Below, in pieces: positions 34,141 through 45,635 of a stretch of 64,000 bases of DNA. The notes below the pieces were generated by a model. It did not search any database, was not told where the DNA came from, and saw only the letters and a list, made by a program, of their open reading frames with translations. The stretch comes from Paragorgia papillata. Its lineage: Eukaryota > Cnidaria > Anthozoa > Scleralcyonacea > Coralliidae. The stretch lies in NCBI GenBank assembly GCA_035771165.1, contig JAWNZC010000108.1, forward strand, positions 186,001 to 250,000, written 5' to 3'. Positions within the stretch are counted from its first letter, which is position 1; every line of letters begins with the position of its first letter. The translations under genes were made by a program, and so were the position numbers.

Positions 34141-36520
34141 GGCGGGAATCACGAGATTCCTTCGTGACCTCAATTATCGGATTTCCGAATTGAGTTTCAC
34201 TAATTGTAAAAACAATGTTAGTACAGTATACTACGAAATGTAAACGCGAATGCGTAAATTGTTTATGCCAATGTCCGTAAGTGATGATACTAATAAGCTG
34301 AAAATATTCTTTGGGACAGAGTCAAAGAACTATTGTCAATGAAAAGCTCTTTCATCTGATTTCGCAATTTCAAACCATTATTCATAGATATAGTGAAAGT
34401 ATGATTCACAAATCATGGCATGTGATATATTGATAGTGATACAAAAGTCCAAAGTGGAGAACCACGGCTTGTGTGTATCAAATTCTTTAGTTTTCATATC
34501 AAATGCCAAGTTCACTCTGTCATCTGTATTTTAGTAAAGTTTCAGGTGCCCACATATATATAAACACCTTTAATTAATAGACGTAATACAGTATGGGCCA
34601 ATACATGCCGGAGTTATTATATTGCGGCTGATCGAACTAAGAAAAATCATTCTTTTACTGATTATTAAAAGGCGGAATCAGGATATCGCTGCTGTGAATC
34701 ATACCACGCAGAAAAGAACAAAACTATCAAAGATATTTATTTCAAATCTTAATAATAAAAATATTGGAAGAATACAGCAACTTTATAATAATATAGTGGC
34801 ATTGTAAACGAAAGTTGAAAACCAACCAGGCAACCACGCAGAAAGGCAATGGATCTTTCTCGAATATTAAGCATAGTACTAAGTTCCCATATTAATGTCG
34901 TTTATAGCTGTATCAGGCTATGAAACACTATTCCTTTTCTGAGGAACCTAATCTGATAATCTTTGACATTAGGTTCGAGTGTTTTGACTAAGATAGTTTG
35001 ATATCAACCAATCTAACTATAAATCAAAAATATTTTACTTTCCCCGAGGAGTTTCGCCAGACATGATTCCATAATTGGGTATTTACAATGAATAATTACG
35101 TATGCTAACTAACAGTCGTTTTATGTTTCGAGGGCGTGCCACACAACTAAACTGATATATTCTTATTAATCTTAACCGTGACCAAAGCGAGAATTTAAGA
35201 CCATATTTTCTCTGCATACATAAAATATTTTCATGTCTTTATCAAGGATAGGAGTTGGTCGTAGATTTGAATTATTTTGACGGAACGAGGGATAATACGA
35301 ACCAAGAAGTTACGATATGATCAAAAGCATTTGATAAATCTAACCTTTACTCTTTAACGATCTACATAAACAACAAACTAAACACAGAAGGCTGAAGCTC
35401 AAGTTTCATTTATTTTAAGGCTGTTTTCAACATGTTTACAACTAAAAGAAGAGTAAGTTTATATAGCATATTCATACATAACTGTGCAGTATATGAAATC
35501 ATATTTTGATGTGTTTGGATATGACATATATACCGAGACGAAATCAAGCCTAATGTTCGCAATGATAAAGGAAGCCATTAGGAATTAACTGTTTGAACTT
35601 CGTGTTAAACTAAATATCAAAATTAACTTGGTATACTTACGACAAAATTCATAAAGCAACGGTGTGGGTCGGTAGTAGAACACGCTAGATAACTATCGAA
35701 TATTTATTATATAATATAAGTCATTAGGATCATAGGATGTAGCGTAATAGTTATTTAAACATTACCTTATGTTAACACAGTATCGTAATAGTACTCTGAA
35801 GATCCTTTTCCTTGTCTTTTGATGCGACGTTTTTACACACGACCTTAGTTATTGCTATTACACTATTTCGTAACTTCGTCTGCTACAGCGACTGGTAGGG
35901 TAGGGCGGTAGGGGGCCGCAGTTAATATTTAATTTATGCGCAGTATTGTTATAATTTATGCAGTTGAAGATTTTAATATTAAAATATTAGAAGTATTTTA
36001 TGATTAGCATTAACGATGTCATTATCTCTTGATGGTTCGCAAACAAGCATATAATTAACAATTATTCGTCGAAGGCGAGGTGAATATCGGTGAATAATAA
36101 CAGTTTAGGAACAACATTTTCTTTAAAATGTAATCCGAAGTAGCTCGACCAATCAGCGCGCGAGATTTTCTATAATCACCTGCATGGGTATTTATACTAA
36201 ACTCGATTAACACTTATAGTACGTTGTTCAGATAATAATGACCTGTACCATATTTGCCAAATGCTATTTGCAATCAATCCGCATGTATTTCAATTGGTAT
36301 ACTAATAAATTATTGTATGGCTAAGATTGTTTAAACCAGCTGTATCTAAGCCATATTTTGTTATATGTGATGTTTAATACGATTTAGATTTTGGACGAAC
36401 CTAATTAATAATATAATTTATTAGATATAAGATTTTCTCTATTTAGCACGCTGATTATGGTTAATTGTTTGGTTTAAGTAATCTGGTTTAGCGCATAGCT
36501 TTTCCGGGAAAAAATAGCAT
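34141..36520. other. 2.4 kb AT-rich stretch without recognisable features
   Basis: There is no coding exon with splice support, no tRNA and no clear transposon end. Single short open frames here (for example near 34622) lack codon bias and splice context. Confidence 0.5.
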
Positions 36521-36523
36521 GCG

Positions 36524-36884
36524 TAGCAGGCGTTCTGTTCTGGGGGAGAGGGTTGACAAGGGCAGCGGAAAGAGGCTTGAGACACAGAATAGAAATACGA
36601 CCAGACGTGACAACTTGTCCGCATTTCTTTAATACGCATGCGCGATATTTTACGCCATTCGGCGCGATCCTACGCAATGTCCTACGCCATCCTGGCAAGT
36701 TTTAACCTTCTTTTGAAGGTCCAACTGCCGGGGGAACTTGCCAGGATTGCGAGGAATCAAGATGCGCGAGTTGGACTTCTGGTCGTATTTCTATTCTGTG
36801 CTTGAGAGGCGCCGGTGGAGCGCGCGCGAGAGGCGAGAAGAAAATCGCGCTGTCCACCCTCTCCCCCAGAACAGAACGCCTGTA
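36524..36884. mobile_element. GC-rich foldback element
   Basis: AGGCGTTCTGTTCTGGGGGA (36526 on) is mirrored by TCCCCCAGAACAGAACGCCT (ending 36881), with inner AGAATAGAAATACGACCAGA/TCTGGTCGTATTTCTATTCT. The centre holds TACGCCATCCTGGCAAGTT and its near-complement AACTTGCCAGGAT. A related block (ACGCCATCCTGGTAAGTTCC) occurs at 51115-51480. Confidence 0.75.
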
Positions 36885-36959
36885 CGTCGTAATTTTCTAG
36901 TTTCTTCCAAGTAATTTCTGGTCACTTAACACGAAGTAAAGGGGTACTTCTGGCTGGAC

Positions 36960-37155
36960 AAGAGGATACTTTACGTTGTAAAGGGGATCAAAGGATACAT
37001 TCCGTTGTAAATGGGGAGAAAAGGGTGCTTTTCGTTGCAGAAGGGGATCAAAGGGTACATTCCGTTGCAAATGGGGACAAAAGGGTACTTTTCGTTGAAA
37101 AAGAGGATAAAAAATATACTGTGCGTTACAACACAGGATAAGAGGGTACTTTTCG
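36960..37155. repeat. 30-bp minisatellite
   Basis: About six units follow AAGGGTACATTCCGTTGCAA with a GGGGA end. On the minus strand they encode a ten-residue repeat (for example NVPFDPLLQR) within a 105-codon open frame (37214-36897). The period is a multiple of 3, so open frames are expected by chance. Confidence 0.9.
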
Positions 37156-37574
37156 AAAAAGTTGGGGACTGGTCCATTTGTAGGGTGGGTAAACCATGAC
37201 AACTCTGACTTCATGGCATTTTAAAATGATTTTTATTGAAATTTTGCTCACAATATTAAATTTTTAAAGTTATTGATAGTGCATGTAGCTGAGATATGAA
37301 ACCTGCAGTAAGTGAGAATACTATAGGCCAATTTACACAGCAAGTTAATATTTGCTCAATGTTTAATGCACAGTGAGATCAGTCACTCAGAGGCACAGGT
37401 AAAGAGCAATGGAGAAGTTAGCACTAAGGAAGTTGAATTCACTCCATGCATTCTCAACACCATGCTTAAATTCTATTTCATAAAAAAATACACTTCTAAA
37501 AACTAACATAGGTGTTTTTATTTGGTTAAAATAATTCACAATGTCTGACAAACTGTATTGGGGTACTTTATACA

Positions 37575-39774
37575 TTATTCTTGCATTTTATTTTTTGTTA
37601 CTGTGGCAAACCACCAGATTAACAATGCCGCTGTAACAGCAATAAACTCTGTCTGCACCCAAAGACCTTCACGTCCAGCAGCCTAGAAAGTTACAAAAAC
37701 AGATATTAGGAATAATATAAAAACAAAAATGTACAAAAGATATCTCTGGTTGAAAGTACAAAATATACCACAGAATTTGAAGCCTACCTTATGACTTAAG
37801 GTGACAGTAAACAATGGCTTGTGCTCAGAATGTTCTCCGCCACGTTGGGCCTACGAAAATTAAAAAAATGAATATTCAACAAGGCTTTTTTCCATTCTCG
37901 ATGTATAAAGCAACACTGAAATTATTCATGCAATGAATTTGATTGGTTTTTGACTCAGAATTTACTCTTAAATTTACCTTTCTCAATGCAGCGTATCCTT
38001 CCTCATCATAATAATTTATCTTACGAGTTCCTGATTTGGCTTTAGCATGTGGTGAGACCCAACTGAACTATGAAGGTAAAATACACTTAGAAAAACATTC
38101 ATCTAAGTACAAAATCAAAGATTTAACCCACTACTACTGCCTTAACTGACTCAGGATTTTTCCCCATGACAACAAATAAAATTATAAAGGGGCTTTTTTT
38201 GGCTGACTCAGATAGGAATGGGTTAAAACCTCGTGTCTAGTGGAGTCAAATTTTTAGTTGCCATATTACCTGGTGAACAGCATTGTCCGAAGACTTTGAT
38301 ACTGGGTAGAGATTGCCATCAATTTCAGCATACAGAAAAAGATTCTAAAAAGTATTAATTACAGATAATCATTAAAACTATTAGATTATTCACCTTCAAT
38401 TTCTATGAAATGACAGTTGGCTCAAACATTTTGAACTTGTAATTTACAGTTATTATAATTTTAATTTAATTATAAAGGGCACCCTTCTCAGAACTTCTTA
38501 GAGGATAATCTGATCATGAGTTTCACAAAATTATAATTCATCATTGAAGGAAGCTTTACTTGCATGATACTCCTTGTTAAAAGGAAAAAATACATCTGGA
38601 TTGTAACAAATTATTTACCTTTGGATTATTGCTACATTTTACTGTGGATTCCACAAGAAATACAGATTCAGTTGAGAGTAAGACATTTGAAGTTGAATAC
38701 ACTTTTGATGATGCCTGTGCATCAATGCATGGCTCAGCTGAAATTTAATAAATTCTTCATTAACTTATTATGGTAAATTATTGGGTTATTTATTAACTGG
38801 ACATTGTCATCTATATCTTCAGAAATATATAACATTTTTTTCTAATCACCGAATATCATTGGATTGACAGATTATTTATGTAAATCATCATAAGACAAGA
38901 TGACAATGCTTATAGTTGATTACTAAACACCAGACAATTTTATTCTAGCTAACACCGGAGTGACCGGACTATTTTACTCTGTCTAACACCAGACTAGCTG
39001 TATTTTACTCTGTCTAACACCAGACTATTTTATTCTGGCTAAGACCAGACAATTTTACTCATAGCCAAAAATGGACAAAAGCATCTTTTCTTTGTGGAAT
39101 AAAAAGAACAAAGCACTCGAGATGCATTTTAATACACCAATAGACTTGGACTGGATTTCACTTCACCAGTGACAATGCAAGCAGAGTAGGTTGCAACTGG
39201 ATTCTAGTCCAGAAGTGGACTGTGGAAGGACGTTGGCCAACTTTGAATGTGAATAGATTTGCTTTAGGCTGGAAATGGACTGCTTTTCACAGTGAGGTTA
39301 AACTGAAAATATATGACCATGAAATGTCCAAGTCCTGTACCAGTCCAGCCTCAGTCCAAATCCAGTCTGGATCACCAGTGAAATGGTTAAAATGACAAAG
39401 ATAGTCAGATAACCAAATTCTCAAAAATATCAAGCTTTTTATAGAAATCATGGATCAATAATTTTTAAAAGGATTATGATGATTACTATTATCTCTGAGA
39501 CTGAAGTATTAAACAGATCATCAATTCGCACAGAGAAAAAGATGAAAATATGGTGATACTTCGACTCTATTCAAAGTCATCCTCAGACCAAGCAGACAAT
39601 ATAAGTGAATATTTGTCAATTTTCAGGCTAAAATAAAGCAAATAAAATTAATAAACGTTTACAAAAGTATATCCAGAAGTAAGTACAAACAGTTCCTGGT
39701 GTATCATTACCTGAGATGAGTGAAAAAATGGACAGAAACAGACAGACAACACCAACACAAGGATGCCACGACAT
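37575..39774 (-). CDS. SSR4: Translocon-associated protein subunit delta
   Basis: Complete gene, 172 residues in six exons: 39774-39711, 38737-38619, 38344-38270, 38067-37978, 37850-37788 and 37682-37575. All introns are GT-AG and the phases agree. Exon 1 is a signal peptide (MSWHPCVGVVCLFLSIFSLI, cleavage near SA-EPC). The luminal domain follows: EPCIDAQASSKVY, STESVFLVESTVKC (two Cys as in the family), NLFLYAEIDGNLYPVSK, INYYDEEGYAALRKAQR and PLFTVTLSHK. A single C-terminal helix (FIAVTAALLIWWFATV) and a basic tail (TKNKMQE) follow. The order and length match TRAP-delta of vertebrates. It belongs to the TRAP complex at the ER Sec61 channel and aids translocation and glycosylation. It is head-to-head with UTP23. 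Confidence 0.93.
39120..39395. repeat. Foldback repeat in SSR4 intron 1
   Basis: GACTTGGACTGGATTTCACT and words such as TCTAGTCCAGAAGTGGACTG are mirrored by CAGTCCAAATCCAGTCTGGA and CCAGTGAAATGG near the right side. It is imperfect and probably an old MITE. Confidence 0.5.
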
Positions 39775-40108
39775 CTTACAAGGAAAAGAGGGACGCGTGG
39801 TTCCAGCTCCATTGTTCTTATACTCGGCCAATATTACATCACATCGCTCAAAAGCAGAAAACGTTAGCGAATAAACTACCACAGTGTAATAAATATCGGC
39901 GAAATTTTTATATTATTGTATTATGAATGTCAGCATTTCCTGCAGAAACTTTTTTTCTGAAAGAAAATATATATTTTAGTTGTTCGAGAAGCGCCAAAGT
40001 GATGTTTTTTAACAATCGTGAATAAACACGCGTGTACGTGTTTCTCGCGAGAACCATGCGTGTATCCCACAGTACCCACGACCCACGTGAAGAAGAAAAA
40101 AACCCAAA
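39775..40108. promoter_or_regulatory. Bidirectional promoter region SSR4/UTP23
   Basis: 334 bp separate the two start codons. The part near UTP23 is CpG-rich (CACGCGTGTACGTGTTTCTCGCGAG), with a palindromic TCTCGCGAGA-like element (CTCGCGAGA, about 40043-40051), a known motif of many bidirectional animal promoters. The rest is AT-rich. Confidence 0.6.
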
Positions 40109-42885
40109 ATGAAAGTCAAAAGACTGAAGCACGTCAAAAAATATATTAGTCTTTTTAAAAACTCTTTTGGAATATTTGAACCATATCAAATACTCAGTAA
40201 GTATACTGTAGCAACTGTTCCTTTATTTTTAATTATTTTTATTAAGCAAATACTACTTTTTAGCGAACAATTGGTTGGCAATGACCGACTTGTGACTCAC
40301 TTGTCTTCAAGACTCAAGTTGACTTGAGCGAGTAAAAGTTATTTTAAAACTTTCTTCAATGTTTGCATGGTGACAAATTGTTATTTATTTGCTTATTAAT
40401 TAATTTATTTTCTTATTTTAGTTGATGGTACGTTCTGTCAAGCAGCATTACAAAATAAAATCAACATTAAAGAACAACTACCAAAGTATTTAGATGCCGA
40501 GATTCAATTGCGTATCCTTTAGTTTCATATTAAATAAACCTTTTAAAATACTTCTATGATCATTTCTAGTTTTGTAGAATTAACGTGACTATGTGAGAGA
40601 TAGGAAAGTACTTTAAATCACAAATGGGATTGATTTAAATAAGCTTAAAGGTTAAAAATTGTAAGATAGACTTGAAAGTTTGAACGGGAAATTTTGAGTT
40701 TGGCGCCAAAATAAAGAGCAAGGGTTGCAAGCCTCCACACACGTAAAAACACACAACTTGTTCATGGTTGTCAACAGGCGTGAACAATGTTGTGCTGCTC
40801 GCCGTGAACAATGTTGTGCTGCTCGCCGTGAACAATGTTGTGCTGCTCGCCATGACCAAGTTGTCAACAAGTTGTTCACTTATAGTTCGAACAACTTGTT
40901 CACGGATAAATCAACAGTCATGAACAAGTTGTTCCAACAGCACATTTTTATAGCCACTAACAACGCGTGAAATTTCAACCAATGGGAAAGCAGAAGTCTT
41001 TAGTGGTTACCTGGCCCATATTTCATTTGAAATTGGGCCAGGGTACCAGGCTAGGGTGCAAGCTGCTACTATTCTCAAATAGCCAAATTTTTACTTACTT
41101 CCAAAGGCCAAAAACACTCAAATTGGAAATTTATTCAAGGCAAAATGGGGCAAGTAAGACATGATGGGATTAAATTTAATTTTTAATTTAATTTAAACTA
41201 TACAACTATTAACCCACTCCTGCCTGAACTGGAAAAAAATGGTCTTTTTTTATTCTGTCTAAATGCCAGATGATTTTACTCATCAAAGAGAGAACCCTCA
41301 GAAATATTCCTAGGCAGCAATTGGTTAACAAGTGATAACTGTAACCCATTTCTTCCCTCGATGAGTAAAATCGTAAAAAAGGTTAAAATGTCAGTTTTGG
41401 CTTATGAAACTGGTGATGTATATAATTTGCATCAATTTCCTTTACTGCATACTCTCCAGTAACAACAAACTGCATCCAAAAAGAACTTGAAAGTCTTGGG
41501 GGAACTCTTTATGGCGCTCTCGTTATTGCAAAGCGATTTAAAACTCGCAAATGTGGACATTCAAAGCCTGTCTCTGCAGCTGAGTGTGTTTGCAGTTTAA
41601 TTGGTAGGTATATGTGGGTAGCTTTTGAAATTTCTTTGCTTTCAAAAAAATATAACATGTACTGTAGTTATGCACTTGTAAATAAAAGTATAAAATAATA
41701 GTGACAGACAACAGAGATGTGCTGGAAACTAACTAAAAAAACAAAAAAACTTTACTGTATAATTACTATATAGGTGAGGAAAATGAAAAAAGGTATTTTG
41801 TTGCAACACAAGACAAAGAACTACGGAATAAGCTCCGCAGAATACCAGGTTAGATAATGTACACAAAATTACATTTAAAGCCCTAATCAAACGAGAACGC
41901 AAGTCATCGCAAGTTGGCAGTCACGCTATCTAATCCAGCCGCTCTGAATAGTTTCCCGAAAATATTATGTACGGTGACAAAGTTAAAACTTGTTTAAAAC
42001 ACTCATGAAACCTTTATTTTGTTAATTTGGGTGTTCGAATGACCACCAAAGAAATTCTGACTGCCAACTTGCGATGACTTGCATTCTCGTTTGATTAGGG
42101 CTTAATACATAAAAATTTCCAAGAATTTTTTTTGCATTAAATTTGTACAATACTTACAATTTTTAACATTTTGTTTTAGGAATACCTTTATTGTTTATTA
42201 ACTATAATTGTATTGTCATGGAAAAGCCATCGTTTGTCTGTTGCAAGAAAGCTTCAGAGGTAGAAACTTAATTTTTAAAAAAAATTCCTTTCCTTAATCA
42301 AAGTATGAGCAGCTAATTGTGGTATGTTTTTTTTTTTAAAAGGTTCAAACAGCTCGTACAGAGCCAACAGATTATGAAAAAGGAACAGTAAAAAGCTTAA
42401 AATTAACACAGTTGGATGAACCTGATGTGGAGGTGAAAAGAAGGAAACGCAAGCGTGTCAAAGGACCCAATCCATTATCATGCAAAAAGTCGAAGAAATC
42501 TAAAGTGGATGGTTCATTGTCAGGTGCAAGCCAAACCAAAAACAAAGTAAGTTAACGTTGTGTGTAATACTACTGTAAACGATTGATAATACATGTACAG
42601 TAAGCCATGTTTTGGATAACCACAGGAAATTATTTGGTAACTGTATCAACTGTATTATATATATATATATATATATATATAAAGTATAAAGTATAGTTTT
42701 TACCTTAAAGTCTTCGCTACCAGAGGTTTCACCCTAAACGGGATCATCAGTCGCCTGATGATCCCGTTTAGGGTGAAACCTCTGGTAGCGAAGACTTTAA
42801 GGTAAAACTATACTTTATACTTTGTATTTTGCTCTATCTATATATGGTATTGAGCACTCTCTAACATTTCGTGAACCATAACTCA

Positions 42886-42964
<79 letters not shown>

Positions 42965-43504
42965 GATAATTGCAATTGTGCAAGGTCTGGTAGCTGGTGT
43001 GAAATTGTTGTGCTGTATAGGAATAATCATATTCCAATAACTGATTTTTCAGTAGCGATATTAGGTGCTAATCTCAGTGATGAACCATACCGGGGTAAGT
43101 AGAGAAAGCCTCTACTGTGTCACAGACGCTCACGGGTGGAGAGGTGCGCGTTGCATGAACCATTCCAAATGTGTTGTTTTGCTATTTTGCGGTCAAAAAC
43201 ATCATTTTCACCAAAGAGAAAGCACGAAGATCAGGCCGCAACTGATCCAAAAATGATATCACAAAACAAAGTAATCATTGTGTGTTTAATAAAGAGTACA
43301 ATTCCATCAGGAAAAAGTCCAATCATTAAGGGTGGGGCACAAGAAATTTTGAAGGGGCGGGAGTTATTCGTTATTCTATTGTTCCGTCTTTCTTGTGACG
43401 CTAGCTTCTCAATCCTGCTTCTTTTGTCTTAGAAGTTGTCATCGCGAAAACGCCGACAGAAACGAAAAATTCCCACGCATGCCCTTGACGCATTACAAAC
43501 TTGA
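40109..43504 (+). CDS. UTP23: rRNA-processing protein UTP23 (PIN-like domain)
   Basis: Complete gene, 250 residues in seven exons: 40109-40196, 40422-40511, 41460-41603, 41774-41848, 42180-42259, 42343-42546 and 43433-43504. Phases join exactly. The donor at 40512 (GTATCC) is non-consensus but restores the conserved protein. Landmarks: KRLKHVKKYISLFKNSFG, EPYQILIDGTFCQAAL, CIQKELESLGGTLYGALVIA, RKCGHSKPVSAAECVCSLIG, RYFVATQDKELRNKLRRIPG, GPNPLSCKKSKK. The basic C-terminus (SSRKRRQKRKIP) completes it. UTP23 is a nucleolar small-subunit processome factor involved in snR30/U17-dependent 18S rRNA maturation. An AATAAA lies about 10 bp past the stop. Intron 6 contains the palindromic hammerhead-like element. 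Confidence 0.95.
40770..40950. repeat. 24-bp tandem repeat (three units) in UTP23 intron 2
   Basis: Three near-identical units CGTGAACAATGTTGTGCTGC plus TCGC (40779-40850), flanked by inverted words AACTTGTTCATGGTTGTC and GACCAAGTTGTCAACAAGTT. It may be the expanded centre of a foldback element. Confidence 0.75.
41876..42105. mobile_element. 230-bp MITE in UTP23 intron 4
   Basis: TTAAAGCCCTAATCAAACGA and TCGTTTGATTAGGGCTTAA are inverted ends, and the arms continue (GCAAGTCATCGCAAGTTGGCAG mirrored by CTGCCAACTTGCGATGACTTGC). The unique centre is about 110 bp. Confidence 0.85.
42681..42823 (+). ncRNA. Palindrome with hammerhead-like ribozyme core, UTP23 intron 6
   Basis: The 70-bp left arm (42681-42750) and 69-bp right arm (42755-42823) are complementary except for one base, around TCGC. 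On the plus strand, CTGATGA (42755-42761), hairpin CCC/GGG (42763-42765 with 42771-42773), GAAA (42775-42778), a stem III of ACC/GGU and the triplet GTA (42785-42787) have hammerhead spacing. Stem I would pair TCGC (42751-42754) with GCGA (42788-42791). The first stem II pair is U-U, a departure from the usual G-C. TA tracts flank the unit on both sides. Cleavage is predicted after 42787 if the fold forms in preference to the long hairpin. Confidence 0.5.
42880..42962. repeat. (TA)n tract in UTP23 intron 6
   Basis: About 70 bp of alternating TA (42891-42960), with a shorter tract at 42656-42680. Together they bracket the palindrome, as TA tracts do for the hammerhead repeats at 53060-53215. 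Confidence 0.95.
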
Positions 43505-44454
43505 CAAACTGTTAATAAACTGTGGTGTTTAATTTCATACTCATTTGAAAGCTCGTCATTAGTGTGTGTCAGGACCCGAGATGTGTCTCTACCGGATTGG
43601 AGCTCTAGCAGGACAAGTTATGGCGAAGATGGAACATTTTTTTCTTCTTGTAGCTTCAATGCTTCATCTATCTCGTTTTGGTTTTATTGCAATTCTCCCA
43701 TATAAGGATAGCCTGAAAATCAGACGTCACTTCTGAGAGGTTAATGACATCATTCGTTGATTAATTTTAGATTAAACGTAACTCGAAAAAACATATATAT
43801 TGATTAATGTTTACAATGACTACAAAACACTCATTGTGTGTTAGTGAAGCGCTGGCAAAATAATGTCTGTTTGTTGACACCACAGCTAGTGCTGGCGTGA
43901 TGTATAGTTTACTTAAACAGATGACGTTAACAACGTTGCTCTATGTCGGTATGTGCTTGCCTGAACTTGTTCAGATGCGTTGAATAAAAAAAATAATTCT
44001 GTATTGTTTAAGAGCGGAAACTATTTGAATCATTGAATTGCTCGTGGCATTTTTCTAAACTTTTTGGAAGAAATGTCTTTTTTTAACTTTCGTACTGCAA
44101 TCAAACTGTCAATCTTTATAGTTCTATCCACTTAATAATTACTAATTAGTCGGCTGTATAGTTATGTTCAAGGAAGCAATCGTTCATGATAAAAAAGTAT
44201 ATCTTCTACAAAAAAATTCCCAACAAATTCGCCAAAGCCTAGGCGGGTATCATAGACAATACCAAATATAATAGACCAACAGACGTTTGGTAGAAGTTCG
44301 TACAAGTTCTCAATTACTCGGAAAAGATTTCTGAGCCCCGCTGGTTAGACGCTCTAAATTAGGTTGCAAATTCATAGTCATATGTTTCGGCAGTATATCA
44401 AACCTTACTATATTTCGCGAAGTGAAAAGGCGGTAACTGTTGATTTGGCAGAGA

Positions 44455-44575
44455 AAGAGGAAAACCGGTGAAAAATCCTCGAGGTACTGGAGAGAACCAA
44501 CAACTCTACAGCTAAAGTGGTCACCTATTCGAGTACTACTCCTATTCAGCCGCTAACAGGTTGTGATCTCGACAT
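44455..44575 (-). mobile_element. Diverged 5S-SINE fragment
   Basis: AGGAAAACCGGTGAAAAATC and CTCGAGGTACTGGAGAGAAC match the SINE body at 2915-2965. The 5S part (GGTCACCTATTCGAGTACTA) is strongly decayed. A Penelope-like scrap (GTTTCGGCAGTATATC) lies at 44382-44400. Confidence 0.5.
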
Positions 44576-45458
44576 GAATTAACTTTGGTCCTCAGCTGTC
44601 AACAAAACACGCCAACTACAAAACACGCCACCTGTGTTCAAGTCTGACAAGTCTGTATCAATAGAGATCGACTGGACGCTTACCATACAGTCATGTTAAC
44701 ACTCGTCTCATTAACCTGTCTATATATAGTCGTTCTGCACGTTTTGTTGAGCAAAATAAAAAAGGGCAGTACTGATTGCAAAAATCCTCAATTCCTATAT
44801 GGACCGTGGACCGAGAGGAAATTCAAACTGTGGTCATCTTTCAACAAGTATTATTGTTTTTATTGGCTTTGGTCTAGACACCTCTGGCAGTTCTCCCAAC
44901 TTGGCTCAGTGTTGGCCCGCAAGGAAACCTGAGATAAGATACTTCATGTCCCCAGCTGACACAACATTATTCTACGGCAATAGCCGCTCGTCTTTGTTCC
45001 AAGTTATCATACGAGTCATCTACCGTCGACTAACAAAAGAACAACTGATTTAATCTTTAAAATCAATCGAGTCATGCAATATGATGTACTTTATCCCCCC
45101 CTCTCTGTACCCCCTCTGCACCGTTTGGAACGAGGCAGACTTCAGTATTTCACCCTGGCTAACATTTTACTTGTCAAGGAGAGACCTCTTAAAAACACCA
45201 AGTGGTGGAAGCTTCTGTTGGAAACTTCGGGAAGAAAGCTTTACCCTAATCCATCTAATGTGAATCTACGCCATATAATATAAATGGAATTCTGTCAAGT
45301 CATGACATGTAATATTTGTAAACTTACAACATAAATTTGGAAACTTGGAACTGATTAAAGTAAACCAGATCGAAGGAAATTTTTACAATAATATAGAAGC
45401 TATAAAGTTTCAGTTGTTTTTTGTGTATACAAGTTGTCGTTAATAGTAGTTTTGAGCA

Positions 45459-45635
45459 ATTGAAACTGTTCAAAAGAGAGCGTTTAAGATCATTTTTCCT
45501 GGTTGTAAACAGCAGGATTTAGAAACTGCTAATTTGCCTTCTTTAATAGACCGAGGGACATTATTTGTAAATATTTTGTTGATCAGCAAGGCAAGGAGGG
45601 ACTCGCTTGTGTATATCAGTAAATTAATTTGTTAA
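45459..45635 (+). pseudogene. LINE reverse transcriptase C-terminal remnant
   Basis: A 58-residue open stretch begins IETVQKRAFKIIFPG and continues LETANLPSLIDRGTLF. This matches the C-terminal signature of non-LTR retrotransposon ORF2 proteins (L-E-x-V-Q-K-R-A, later L-x-x-L-x-x-R-R). No catalytic RT domain is found upstream. The weakly open region 44790-45290 may be a decayed part of the same element. Confidence 0.65.

Noticed and set aside
44693..45283. Several 60-84-codon frames
   Set aside because: They overlap in different frames, with no consistent protein. At most this is decayed LINE sequence upstream of 45459-45635.
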